Source of the DNA: Sphagnum compactum | Lineage: Eukaryota > Bryophyta > Sphagnopsida > Sphagnales | Direction: 5' to 3' | Length of the DNA: 64,000 nucleotides | Assembly: GCA_965153455.1 (NCBI GenBank) | Contig: OZ234498.1 | Location: 1,922,001 to 1,986,000 of the forward strand | In this document: in pieces, positions 24,269 to 37,501 of the stretch | Layout of the letters: each line of letters starts with the position of its first letter | Position numbering within the stretch: position 1 is the first letter of the stretch | Position numbers and translations under genes: made by a program | Notes under the pieces: model-generated | Databases searched by the model: none | What the model was told of the DNA's origin: nothing | The model's input: only the letters and a program-made list of their open reading frames with translations

Positions 24269-24680
24269 CCCTGTCTTTGGGCCTCCTTTTCTATCCCCTT
24301 TTTTCAGTGGTATCCGCAAAGTAAGGACATTTTGTTTGTTAAAATCTCAGTATGAAATGCTGCAACTCAGTACGACATGCTTGCTGAAACTCAATAGTTA
24401 ATGCACAAGGTTCGAGACTAATTATAGTAGTTGCACAGGTAAGAGCATCGAAATATATGTAGCAGCTCTGGAGGCGCTCAGGAAAAAAGGAAAGACAGGA
24501 TGAAACTCAGTTTACCACCAAAATTGATGGTTTTTTGAGTTTCCACCTCCCTCCTCCCCCACCCCTTCCTTTGAATGCTAATGTATTTTTTTGCAGATTT
24601 TTTTTAATCTCACCTTGTGTATGACCAAACTCAGGGTTCTGGTGCTGTGTTTGTCTTACTTTATGGATAACTCTATTATC
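24269..24680 (+). repeat. ~400-bp duplicated segment, copy 1
   Basis: From CCCTGTCTTTGGGCCTCCTT through AGTATGAAATGCTGC, GGTTCGAGACTAAT, GACAGGATGAAACTCAGTTT and TATGACCAAACTCAGGGTTC, this matches 45374-45765 in the same order and orientation, with small indels. Confidence 0.9.
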
Positions 24681-25164
24681 ACAAGAGTTTTTTCACCAAT
24701 ATTAGATGAGTTTTAGTTGTTGCTTTTCAAGGTCTACCAGACCGACTTTATGAACAATTTCCTCCTTTGAACTTTGCTTACCATCCTACTATTACTACAC
24801 CTTCTTCCTTCCTTCTTTCTTTCTTATCATCAAGAAGCACTTTTCTCATCATGTGGTTCTTATCACAACTATACATGAAAATATAATTCATTGCTTTGTC
24901 CCTTACCCATTCAATGTAGGGAGGCCATTTTGGGGGAGGAGGGGGGGGGTCGGAAGTGGGACATATGACCATGGTACTTCAAGTAGGTTTGTGAACCAAT
25001 TCATCTCTCGCCAAACCTGAGGATCCATATATGATCTTCTATCTATTACCGAAGGTTGTTTGTTTTGTTTGACACCTTAAGACCCCACAATGCTCTCACC
25101 CGTTAAGGACACGACAATGCTCTCTCACCCGTTAAGACTCGACAATGCCCTCACCCTTGCTTTT

Positions 25165-25610
25165 GGTGCGGTTTGGAAGGCTCTCAATGAGTAGGGGAGC
25201 ACCGAGGTGGTTTCGTAATGGTTAAACATACAATGCAAAGAGTAATTGAATATCAAACAATTTTGTCAAAGAAAACTCAACAAAATCAAAACTAAATAAA
25301 AAATTATAGGGAAATTGGGAGCAAGTTGTTGGGTATTGTTAGAAATCCCTTGATGATGAGTGGGGATTTTTGGGAGGTGATTTTGTAAAGTTTAAACCTA
25401 AGGTGACGGGACATATATATGTTTATTTATTTATTATTTTAAGTAATTTTAAAATTGATTTAAATTTTTAAATAATTATTTTCACAAATTGAACCCTATC
25501 ATGAGGGTCCTGTTCACACTTGGAGCATGTACGTTGTCATGTTCACACTTGGGCCAGCAGCAGAGGCCACACTAGTTGGAGGACGGATCATGAGCCAAAT
25601 ACATTGTATA
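25165..25610 (+). repeat. Dispersed repeat with TTGGAAGGCTCT / GTTCACACTTGG motifs, copy 1
   Basis: TTTGGAAGGCTCTCAATGAG and a second related unit (about 25335-25410) precede GTTCACACTTGGGCCAGCAG and CCACACTAGTTGG. The same motif order appears at 29490-29730, and the head alone at 29030-29085. Confidence 0.6.
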
Positions 25611-28600
25611 ATAATTTCCGACTCTAGAGTCCATTTGCCCTGCCTTGATCGTTACGCCAAGTAATGCCCTTGGTTACAGGGAGTTATGTTCGGCTTCTGC
25701 CGGCGAAATAACCGTGTATACACAATTTCTGTGTGTGCGAGGGGATGGGAGAAGCCTTTACTGAAGTCCGTGCTCAAAATTTGTCAAAAAAAAATGCTCA
25801 AATAATCGGATTTGATTTGCCCCCCCCCCCCCCCACCCTTTTTTGGTGCTTTTTTCGGTCGGAATATTTATGGGCACGGAAAATATTGGCAAGCTTCTTT
25901 TGTTGAAAAATGTCTAACTAAGGGGCCCATTCCAACTAGTTGGAATGAACACATCAAGTCAAGCCAAGTACGGTTATGAGTTGGAAATGGGTTTTACGGA
26001 GGCTTGTTCCGGAATGTAATCTGTTTTCTCCTCGACCGTTGATTCTCATCACTATAGTGTTCCCCCACCGTGGATTCACATCACAACCTAAAAGAGTATC
26101 TGAAAAATGAAACCAAATTTTATTACATACTGTAAATACCCTTTTTCAGGTTTTGCCCCCTCAAGTGCCCAATAATTATTTAATTATTTAATTACACTTT
26201 CGCAATAATTATTAAAATCATAATTTAACAAATTTTCCAGCAATAAAATAAATAAATATAGGCTCTTTTTTTTTTTGGTAGGTTCTCTAGACTCTCATGA
26301 ACCCTCTAATGTAATGAAACATTATATATATATATTATAGCTTCTTTTTTGTAAAAATGGGGGAAAATAATGTTCCACCAAATTATAGTATAGAAAAATG
26401 TTGAAAATTATTTTAAATTTTTCCTTTGTAATTTCCTCGAGTTTTGGCATTTCAGATAGATAATTTCTAGAAAATTCAGCACTTTCAAAAATAATTTAAT
26501 TCATTATGGGGGGGGGGGGGGGGTGGGGGTTGTGATGTTGAAAATTTGGTGATTTTTTTGTCAAATAATTTTTTAAATAGTCAAATTTATGCTAGGAATT
26601 TTTTTAAAAATCCCCAATTAGTTTGTCTAAAAAGTGACAATTATTTTCGGAAAAAAATTATTTATTAGTCCCAACATGTAATGACATCCAAGTTAAAATT
26701 CAAGTGGGAACATAAGAGGCTTTTAATTTCCACTACACGCATACTTCCCCCAACCTCTCATGCTTCTTGCTTGTCAAAACATGTAAATGAGCTCATTGAA
26801 GCTTGTAAGTCACAAATTAGTCAAGTCATACACAAGACCTTGCTTGCCATGGACCTAGAATGCTTGACGATTTCGAACCAAGTTGAAAATTACAACAAAG
26901 GAAAAGTTGGTGAACATCCTTCTTCACTTGGGACAAGGAAGGTCAACTTCTTTTTCAAATTGTTCTTTCTAGGCAATGGAGTTTTGGAAAATCACAAACC
27001 TCAAGCTTTGGAAGTCGGTTTTGGATAGCTCAATGGGGGGAAAATATCAACCTACCAAAGGCTCTTGATTATTAACACAAATACCCTTGAGGGAAGGGTA
27101 GGGAAGGGATGTGGGGTTAGGGTTTTGGGGGAGGGGAATGAAAAATCCTTTTAGGTTTTCAAGGAAAAATGGAAGGTCAAAGTCCCTTCTTGTCATATCT
27201 ATTTGTGTAAGAAATTAGATAATAACCCATTCGTCTTCTTTGGAGACACTTGAATTTCTTCTTTGTCAAATTAGATTCACCCTAGGTCCAATTGAAGTGT
27301 ATATGGTCAAATTAGATTCACAAATTAAGTCTAATTTGAAACACTTCAAGTCGCTCTTTCACCCTCCTCCAAGTTGCAAAGATCTCAATGAAGTTTCACA
27401 CCATGAAAAAATTCCTTGGTCAAATTAGATTTAGACTAACTTCAATTGAAATGATTTTGGTTGCCTTAGTTTACACTAAGGCTAATTGAAACACTTCAAG
27501 ACTCTCTTCCCCATCCAAGTTGCAAAGATTATGAGGAAATAGTACATGGAGAAATCTTCTTTTTATTTCTTGAAGAATTTGTAATGCATTATTATTGGCA
27601 AAATTTCACAACTTTTCAAAAGCTTTGGTTATGTTTTGATTCAACAAGAAATACTTGTTACTTTTGAATATAATTGAATCTTGGAATATAAAGTGATGGT
27701 CACAAAATGTTTAGGGTTGTTTAGGGTTTGGCTAATGATGAGGTGATGTTTGTGTATTTGCCAATGTAAATGTTTATTTATTTCAATTATGGAATTTACA
27801 TACAAATCCTTATGTGTGCAAATACGTACATTATAAATGAAGTTTTGGGCTATGTGACCAAGTCTCATTGAATTCTCTTTCATTGAAAAGTTTTCTTCTT
27901 TCTTAGGTGTGATTGTTTATATTACCTTAACAAAACATTATGAAACATTCATATTTGAATTTTGAATTAAGATTTTTTTTAACGTGGAAAGTTCATTGAA
28001 TAGTATTTTCATGAGCTTTAAAAAATCTAACATGTTCAAACTCTAGTAAGGTACAAGAAAGATCACAATAGTAAAAAAAACAATTTTGTGCTTTAAATTT
28101 TTTGACATCAAGTGCATATTTTCAACAAAATAATGTGTCATTAAACTATTCAATCAATTTGAATTTAATTCAACTATTAGATATTAAAGAACATTGCCAT
28201 GGTAAAAGTCAATGCAAAAAAATTGACATAAACAATTATATTAGTTTTGAACTAATGGTAATGTCATTAAATTTTGGAATGTTATGTCAATTACTTAATT
28301 GGTAAGGAAATGAAGAAAAAAATAACAATTGCACAAAATGATCGAAAATTGGATGCCATTTAACTTTTGAATGGGAAGGTTAAAAATTCAATTGTCATCG
28401 TTGACTAACATTTTCACTAAATGAATGAATAAAGAAATATGGAAGCACATTTGAATGTTGGTGGAGGGTGCATTATCTGGCAAATGTGTGGCATGTTTAG
28501 CAATCATTATATGTTGAAATGGAAAACCTTTTGGTTGGTTTCATAGCCATACAAAACATGCATAACACCCATCAAGTTTATCCTTCTACAACTTTCAAAT

Positions 28601-29029
28601 CTATCAATTCATATGGCATTTCATCATACTTTACATTTGCTTGGAAAATGCCAAACATTTCATGTTTAGTTTAAAGATGGCGATTTTCCCCAAATCAACA
28701 TCTTGAAGATCATATGTTCCAATAGTTGCAAATTGCAAGGATTTTCATGTTTCACAATGCCTTGAATCCTATGAAGTTTTTTTAGAAGGATACAAAATTC
28801 GTTTGGACTTTATTTATTTATGGGTTGCATTTATAGTCATGTGCCCATTTATTTTGGGGAAATCTTGATCCATCTTGTTCAAATGATAAATAATTTGCAA
28901 GCTGCCTTGTAATAGAAAATGAAGTCACACAATTATTTTTAAAATATATCATAATACCTTTTCATGTTTGATATTCAAATGCTAAGAATTTATTTCTATT
29001 TCAAAATAGTACCTTTTCAAATTCAGTTG
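25611..29029. other. Intergenic DNA with one unassigned open frame
   Basis: Contains a C15 run (25820-25834), a G16 run (about 26508-26523) and an open frame at 26681-27028 of unknown meaning. A degenerate ~200-base internal repeat (27240-27530) shares GTCAAATTAGATT, TTGAAACACTTCAAG and CCAAGTTGCAAAGAT. No gene is supported. Confidence 0.5.
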
Positions 29030-29489
29030 GAAGCCCTTGATGAGTAGGGCACCAAGTCGGTTTCATAATGTTTCAACCTATGTTGGTCTAGTATCAACTT
29101 ATTAGTAGTAGTTTGTATTTTGATTGCAATTGTTACTAACATTGGCTATTTAATTTTTTTTCAATACCAACCTAATATTGATATTAGGTTCAATACTAAT
29201 TTAGGGCTGGTATGTGGTAGATATGTGCTTGATATATAGATTGGTATAAGATTGGTATGAGATTGATATTTCATCAAGTTGCTATTATCTAAAATTAATA
29301 TTAAACTAATACTAGACTTAGGTCATACTAGACTGATTTGGAATTTGATATCAATGATGATACTAATATTGATACCAATCTTTGAAACCCTATATGCTAA
29401 ATCAACATTGGTTTCAACCTTTGGTGGAAAAATTATTGAATATTGAAAAAAATCATTCAAATTTATATGGGAATGTGGATGCATATTTG

Positions 29490-29730
29490 ATATTATTGGA
29501 AAGCTCTTAGTGAGTAGGATTTAATGAAAGTGATTTGGAAATTTTTTAGACCTAGGATGGAAGGAAGAGATATTGAAATTTGAGTATTTTGTCATCGAAA
29601 ATTCAATTAAATTACCCAAAAAATGATTTTGGAAGGAAAAAATTAGTTGGGTAACCCGTTCACACTTGGGGCCCAAATGAGACAAGGCTACACTAGTTAG
29701 TGATCATTAAGCAAACACATGTACCTATGA
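29490..29730 (+). repeat. Dispersed repeat with GTTCACACTTGG motifs, copy 2
   Basis: It reads TTGGAAAGCTCTTAGTGAG, TTTTAGACCTAGG, GTTCACACTTGGGGCCCAAA and CTACACTAGTTAG, in the same order as 25165-25610 but more diverged. Confidence 0.6.
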
Positions 29731-30028
29731 CATGTGACAACTAACTCATCATCAAAGTCTATGACTCAAATCACATGACCCACTCCTAAATTCACCCTCT
29801 CTTCACCCAACTCTTGTTTATCCACAACATCCCTTCTTCTTCACTCTCTCTATGTACCTACTAACTCTAATGCAATACACTAGTATACCAGATCCACTTG
29901 GACTTTTAGGTCAAATGAGTAGGCTACCCCCCCAAACTTACCTTTTGGGTAGCCTAGTCAAGTGTGGATAAGTTCAGTTTACAACTGATCTGCTTTTCTG
30001 GGTCTATTGTTGTTGTACAATGGGATTG

Positions 30029-30165
30029 TTTGTTGGCCTTGCCTACCAAGGCAAGGATCTTGTGTTCACATCCATTATAGAGTATATAGTAGCTTTAATG
30101 TGAACACATCCGTTATAGAGTATATAGTAGCTTTAAGGGCTTTAATGTGAACTGGATTGTAGGGT
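30029..30165 (+). repeat. Partial copy of the TTGCCTACCAAGGCAA repeat
   Basis: The head TTGCCTACCAAGGCAAGGAT is followed by two tandem units of TTATAGAGTATATAGTAGCT, each preceded by GTGTTCACATCC- or GTGAACACATCC-like sequence. The rest of the family sequence is absent. Confidence 0.75.
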
Positions 30166-31133
30166 TGAATACAGCAGCAGTTCTGGATAAGGTCCTTTGG
30201 TATGTAATTTTGTTGGGCTTTTTTCTTTTGATGGGGAATAGGGCTTAAATAATGATACCTTTTAGCTTTCTTTTGGTGATTGTGAGATCAATAAAAACTC
30301 TCAAAAGCTTGTTTTTGAAGCTTTGTTGTTGCATGCTAGTTAACACGTGTTCTTGTGGAGGAGAGTTGTTTGCATTGCCAGTCCGTCATCATGACTTTTT
30401 TTTGTTAAAGTTGTTTTTGTATTTTGTTCTCAATCTTCTTCTTGTTCGTGATGGGAGGAAGGCCATTCATAAGTTGTTAGCCAAACCCATCCATCCCAAG
30501 GAGTGAGTTTTCACGTATACAAGTTGTTGGATTCAATTCCTTGTTACTCTAATTTAAAGCAAGTTTTTTCTCACATGTAATAACTAACGACTTGTGCTGA
30601 TTTTTGCCTTAGGTCTAATCGGAGGGCACTCTAACCCAACACATTTTTGCAAGTGCTCTCTATGAGACAATTTGAACAATGAAATGTACATTTTAGTCAG
30701 TGGGATTTTTATTAAAAAAAATGCACCTTGCATGTTTTTTTCCATGATATTCACTGGGTATCACGGGAATTTTTTTAAATTAAAAAATCGACACAAGTCT
30801 TTAGTATTTATGCTCAAATTTAAAGCCCTTGGCGATGGACTTTACCCAAATTGGGCCCATCATGCTTGGCTTTGCCTCACATAGGCCCTTATTTCCGGTA
30901 AAGCTTGTGGCTGAGGGCTTTTTACCTATATATGTTTTAATAAGGAAAAGCCAATTCACCATATCTTTGGGCCCCAATTTGACCATGTAACCCCCTGTTT
31001 TGTCCCCAATTTGCATGTAGCTGTAAAGTTAGGGGAATTGGGTACTCTGTAATCAATGAAACTGGGTATCAGTTCACAAGATTCAGCCCTCTTTGGGTGG
31101 GATGAGGTTATGTGTGAGACTTAATTGTTCACA

Positions 31134-31598
31134 CCTTGAAGGTGTTTTTCGTTTTAAAAGGAAAATCTTTTTTTGGTGAAATGGGGACTAAACTTCCCCA
31201 ATTAGTTTTGAAACTAGGTGTGAAACTTTAGCTTAATTATTGTAACCCACATCACACCCTTGAAGAAGGTGTTTTTTTTCTTAAAAAAAAGGGGAAATTT
31301 TGTTCGGCGAAATGGGGGTACTCCCCAGTTCAGTTCAAAACTAGGTGTGAAACTTAAACTTAATTATTCTAACTCACATCACATATTGAAAGTGGTTTTT
31401 CTTTTTAAAAAAAAAGAAATCTTGTTGGCTGAAATGGGTATTCACAAATTAGGTTCAAAACTAGGTGTGAAACTTCATTTAATTATTCTAACCCACATCA
31501 CACCTTGAAAGTGTTTTTTCTTGAAAAAAGAGGAGATCTTTGTTGGGTGAAATGGGTAAGTCACCAATTAGTTAGGTTCAAAACTAGGGTTTACTTTT
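31134..31598. repeat. ~120-bp tandem array, 4 copies
   Basis: Units begin near 31134, 31259, 31385 and 31504. Each has CTTGAAGGTGTTTTT, a purine run, GGTGAAATGGG, TTCAAAACTAGGTGTGAAAC and ATTCTAACCCACATCACA. The fourth unit is cut short. Confidence 0.88.
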
Positions 31599-31710
31599 TA
31601 GGGCTAAGAGTTGAGTGAAATGGCAAGTAGATTACCATTTGTCTGGATGGAGTCCAAATGGAATGTACCGACAAGAGGATAGGATGATATATATATGATA
31701 TGGTCAGTTC

Positions 31711-31730
31711 CCTAAACCCTAAACCCTAAC
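31711..31730 (+). repeat. Interstitial telomere-like run
   Basis: CCTAAACCCTAAACCCTAAC lies about 110 bases after the 120-bp array. Confidence 0.7.
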
Positions 31731-32614
31731 TCCTCCTTTTCCTCCTACCACCAACCCACCCACTACTGGCCCCCCAAAAGCCCAAAAAGATACATGAGTC
31801 AGTGCTAAGTATGCAGAAAGAGTGAACATCCAGTTACACTTTGATTGACCAAATGGTGGGCTTTCTTTGAAACACCAGCTCACCCAATCCACCTACTTTC
31901 ACACTTTTTTCTTTAACTCTAAACTTATATACAAGTCCATACAAATCAATCCAAAATATCAAGCCACAATTTAGTTCTATTATAGATATATATGTATAAT
32001 TTTTAAAATTTAAAGAAAAGTAAAAAATAAAAAATATATAGCACCAACCATCAACAGTTTTGGATTGAGTTTAGTTTAGCTCAAAACTATGTTAGGAAAT
32101 TAGTGTCAATTCACAAGTCCCAATAAGTACCTTGTACTTTTGTCACTAATGTTAAGAGCATTTCCACCCACAATTAGTGAAATGGTTTTGATCCAATTGT
32201 TAACTCATGTTTAGTACAATGACCAAAAGAAAGTGAAGCGAGGCAACATAGGATGATGATCAAAGAAGGCAAGCAAAAGCAAGATACAATGGTAGAAGAA
32301 GGCAAATGGAAGCAACATACGATGATCAAAGAAGGTAAATGGAAATGACATGAACAAAATGAGTTGGAATTGTTTTGGGGGGGAGGGGGACGAGGTGATG
32401 AAAGGTGTGTAAGTTTGTAGTGTTCATATATGGTATGTAATAATCATCTTTTTAATGGCAAAATTTTGGGAAAATGAAAAATTAATACTTTCAAATGAAG
32501 TCATTTTGAAGGTTTTCAATTGCTAAAAGTGAGAAAAAAAAAATTGTTAGATTTTTATATTTGGTGTTTTTAATGTGTAGTCAAAAGAAGGGTGATTAAT
32601 GATTTGTACTTCAT

Positions 32615-32720
32615 ATATAGTTTATAACCAGATTTGGCTAAATCTTCTTGGGGGATGATTGCCACTTTTTGTACATCTTCCTATGGATGAACACCACTTT
32701 GGCTACAAACAAAAATTCCT
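32615..32720 (-). repeat. Dispersed TAGCCAAA repeat, copy E
   Basis: In reverse orientation it reads TGTAGCCAAAGTGGTG, CATCCATAGGAAGATG and GATTTAGCCAAATCTGG, as in copies B and C. Confidence 0.65.
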
Positions 32721-32784
32721 TAAAGAAAACACTGGTATGGAGATAAGTATGAAGGACTCAGACAAATGACACTAATCCTTTCAT

Positions 32785-33124
32785 TATATCGAAGTACCTT
32801 TACCATTTCAGCAACAAATTGTCGAATAATTATTTAAATTTGAAATCTTAACTTTGGCACGTGGTTTTTTAATTCTGAAATTTTTGTCAAGTAATGATAT
32901 ATAAAATAATAAACAAGGTTGTGTCATTTTTATGAAATAGTCTAGTTCGTCTAAATTGCTTCAATTTTAAGTCATTGTCAAAGATGATCTACGATTCAAA
33001 CCTTAACATTTGAATATTTTATTTTATTAAAATTTTAGCACCAATAATAAATAAAATTTCAAAAGTTCGACAAAATAAAAAATAATTTAATTTATTTTGA
33101 AATAGTAAAGGTATTATGGTATAC
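32785..33124. mobile_element. Foldback MITE-like element, copy 1 (~340 bp)
   Basis: The left end TATATCGAAGTACCTTTACC and inner TTGTCGAATAATTATTT pair with the right end, whose reverse complement reads GTATACCATAATACCTTTAC and TTTTGTCGAAC. There is no coding capacity. It resembles 37502-37812 and 53630-53854. Confidence 0.75.
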
Positions 33125-36100
33125 ACATAGTGTAGTTGCAATAACTAATTTAATTAACTTACCAAACTTGTGAAGATCAAGGTGATTTGTTCCAAAGAAG
33201 CTATGTAACAAGTCACAAGACATAACCAAATATGTAATAAAGGATGCATCCATCCATCAATCCATCCATTTGTCTATATTTATATATTTGTTTATTTCTT
33301 TCACCATTGAATAGGACACCATTGTTTACCAAGTCCAAAAAATAGGAAATTTTTGGAATTGTTCAATTGATAATATGGTTAACTACAATTCAATATTTAA
33401 AAAATCTAATGTTGAGAAGAGTGTTTATTGGGTTGTAACTAGTGTTGCTAGGTTCTTGATTTAAAAAAGAACCTTTGGTTTTGATTTTGAAACTTTTGAA
33501 GTTTTTGATGGAACTTTTGGTTGATTTTTTGAATCTCTAAAACTTCAAATGTCAAACTTTTTTTACACAATTGAAAATTAATTCTGTTTAAGATCAAGTT
33601 TAATTCCATTTTAACACAATTAAGCTTTTTTGTGTGGTAGTATTAGTTTGTGCAACAAATCCACATTGTCCAAGATAAAAATTATGTAATATTAATTATG
33701 TACAACCAATTAAACCTAAATATTTGCGTAGGAAATAAGGTCAAGCTTTTTATTAAAAAATTGTACATCTACCTAGAGAACTTAAACTTGAATTAAAAAA
33801 GGACAACATTTTCAATTCACATTTTAATTCAATTTTTAAAAAGGTTGATTCCCTTGTCCAATTCCAATGACAATTATGGCAAAACGTTGAACTTTTGGTA
33901 TGAATATTTTGTAACTTGGACCTAAAATTGCTTAAAATATTTTTTTTGGAAACATTAGTCATAACAACATGTTTTTGGAATGAACAACTTATACAAATTT
34001 AAAATGTTTGACAAGGAGAAGGTTGAAATGGATTTATGCTACATATTGGTGATAAGTATGCTAAAGAGAGAAGTGTTTTTTACTTGAATTGTTACAATGG
34101 TGAGAGACATGTTCTTGAGGCAACATGGTTATCCTAAACCTAAAGTTTTAACCCAATTGGTGAAGTATTTTGGTCCTTATTTCAATCCTTTATGGACAAT
34201 TGGCTTTTAGATTTTCATGATATGATGATGTCCAATCTTCTAGGGCTAATTAATCTAGTGCACTCAAGCAATGAATTGTTTTTATTTGACTTTCTTTCAT
34301 TGGTTCTCCTTTTTTTAGACTATAAAATTATATGTAAACTTATACCCAATCCACCCCTTGTTTCATTCTCATATGGTCCCCTATTTGTCCCCTCATGCCT
34401 TCTTTGATGTTATCCACAAAGTCCCAATAAATCATGACCAAACAACAAAACTCAAAATGGGATTCTCAAAGGAGGGACCATACACAAATTTGTAAGTGAA
34501 GGCAATATTAGTGTAACCATGGTTTTCATTTGTGTTTTTGTGAGTGACAACATAAGTTTTCAAGGGGCCTTGGATAATTGATCTCAATTCTCAATTTCAT
34601 TTCAAAAATTAATTAATTAATATTAATTTTGATGTTTGACTGTGGTGATGTTTTCATAATAAATTGTGTTATGTTTTGTCTTTCACTTCTTGAATTCTTA
34701 GTTGATTTTGTTGTTTCTTAACGTTTTCTTCATCACCTTGGAGGGGTGATTCCATTTCTATAGCTTTTGTGGAGGCACAATTGGGTGATGATGAAGTTCA
34801 AGGAGAAAATATGAGAGGAGATTATGAGAGTTGGTGATGGTGATTTTTGTGTGAAAAAAATGGGTTGATTTTTGTTTTGTTCTCCCTTGTTTGTGTTAAT
34901 TTTTTTAAAACTCTTTTTATATCATCACATTTTGTTGCAATTTCTTGTGTATAGAGATTGGTGGTGCTTGAGGAGATTTGAAAGGTTTTCTCTCTCCTTG
35001 TGTTTTTGTGTGACTTAAAACTTAGTTCAGTTAAAGTTCAAGTGCAAAATCCAATTTTGGGCCATGATGGTTTGCTTTGTAATATTTTGATGTTGTTTGC
35101 AATCTTTTCTTGTGTATTAGGTAAACACATGGTTTGGTGTTGTGTTTATTTGACTTTATGAGTAACCCTAATGGGTTTAAATTATTGTTGTTGGGTTTTT
35201 GTTTGGAAGGAGATATGGGCTATCTATATATGAAGATATGTGTTTTTTTGGATGTTACCATGTCATAACCTTCTCAAATCATGGGCCCTTTGCCTTGCTT
35301 TTGGTATCTTTGAGAAGTTGTCAATGAGATTGTGTGCGTGTTTGTCATTTCACAATTTTTGGATGAATGAAATGAAAGTTACTATATTTATGATGATTTA
35401 TATCTTTAAGAAAAAAAAATTTAATGATTTTTTTGCAATTTTTTTGAGTGTTAAGCACTTGTTGACTAGCATAATATTGGGATGGTTGAACTTATAGGAA
35501 ATTTAATTTACTTGGGGCAATGGCACATGACCCACTATAGGTTATGGAGGTTTTATCGTCACACACCATATTATGCACAAGCCTATTTGTAGGTTCAATC
35601 AAAAGGTTCATCAATTGATCTCAAGAATTACTTTGTTCAAATGGCATGCCTCTCCTCTGAAACATACGGTTTATTTGAATAATATACTATGAGTTGATAA
35701 AAATAAAAGTGAAAAAAGGAAGTTTCTTGTAATGGCTCCAAATATCCAACAAATTCATTTCTTTATTGAAATATAAAGTTATTGAGAAAAAATCCATCAT
35801 GTTTGGGTCCCTTCCATGATTGACAATTCTACATGTACAAAGGGAAACTAAGGTGCTTTTCGTGGATATTCTTCTTGGATAGGAAATGGATTTTTTGGTT
35901 TGTAGTTTCTAGAGACACAATAAACTTTTCACTTTTTATCTTTTCCTTATGTCGGGAACATAGAGGAATATGACTTTTGGCCATCTTGCAAATGCTAGCA
36001 ATATTTGCTCATATCGTGCGCTTCAAACGGTCAAAGTTACGACTTTTGAAACTAAACAATTGTGTATGTGAGAGGGAGGACAAAAACATGTGAAAGGGAG

Positions 36101-37501
36101 GAAAAAAACATGGTGGAAAAAACTCTTTACACTCTTTACTCTATGAGAACTAATTCTTACATCTACACGTAATGCAAACAAAGTTTCTTCATGAAAAGAA
36201 AACCCCATTTCCATATTTTGAAACTATTGTTTGAAAGGTCTAATACACCATTTTGGATTTCCTTCACATGAAAGAAAGGACTTGACAACATTTTATGTCA
36301 ATAAATTATAGATTGGGCATCAAAGGCACTCTAATCCTTTTAGCCCCCCGCCCTCCCCTAGTTCCACCCCTTCTCGCGTCCCCACAACAATAGAAAGATG
36401 GTGTATACAATGCATAGGTTGGAGCAACAATATCACAAGCTTGACATAATTGCCATTGAGTGCCCAATTGGCTAATATACTACATGTGTTGGTAACCAAT
36501 CCATGTGTCAAATTTTTACTTTGATTTTCGGCCTCTCAATTTGGTCTAACATGTTTAATCATTATTTTTGGATAATTTTTTTTTTAAAACCAATTTGTTT
36601 TGGGAAATTGAGATTTTTTTTCCAATATAAATTCAAGTAAAATTCCATTTGTGGGAACAATTGACCAATATATGATTAAAAAGAAAACCCCTTGAATGTG
36701 TTTTTAGAAAGTTTCTTTTTTCATATTCTATTCCACCTAGTTTCTTATTTAAATTTGAATATTGATCAAAATTTGGCTTTAAATGGAATGAACACGGCAA
36801 AGTGAGCAAAATTGTCAAACATGAAACACGTTTCAAATCTCACACTATTGAAAAAATCATGTACAAAAAAAAATGTTAAATTTTGTGTAAACTAGTGCAA
36901 TTTTTCTTTCAAAATTATGTTGTTGTAGATGTTTGAAGCATTACATAAATAAGATTTTTTTTTTAGATCCAATCAATTTCCTTCAAAGAAACCAATCAAT
37001 TCCACCAACCACAAAGATATTAGCAATGTACATAGTAGACACATACACATATATATATGCAACCCCATATTTCGGACATGGTACCTTGGGTGGGTGGGTG
37101 TGGCACTTAGGGGAAAAGATTCTTTTAGGGCAAAAGATTCTTTCAATCATGCTCTCGCAATGTGAAGCATAAATGTGAAATGGTGCGCATGTCTTTTCTC
37201 TCAATCCATGGAGTAAAGTTAGTTCCTCGAATAATCTAGAGTTTGAGATAGATATCAATATGAATGCGGTGAGCACGAGTGGTCTAGATTCTTCAAAGTC
37301 GCTAGATCTTATCCAACAACAAACTTGACCGAATGTTACATAACAATCGGTACGTCATCATGTTTGGTTAGAATGGTAGGTTTTTTTAAAAAATAAATAA
37401 AATAAAATAAAATTTATTTATTTATTTATCTATTTTCTTGTGTGTGTGTGTGTGTGTGTTTTTTTTTGGGGGTTTTTCCAATGTTGGATATGTGTTTTTA
37501 T
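33125..37501. other. Intergenic A+T-rich DNA
   Basis: Only short open frames with no recognised family. I see no array, RNA gene or clear transposon. Confidence 0.55.

Noticed and set aside
24406-24417. GGTTCGAGACTA as a tRNA or SINE B box
   Set aside because: No tRNA cloverleaf or clear A box upstream at the expected distance. Kept only as a remark on the duplicated segment.
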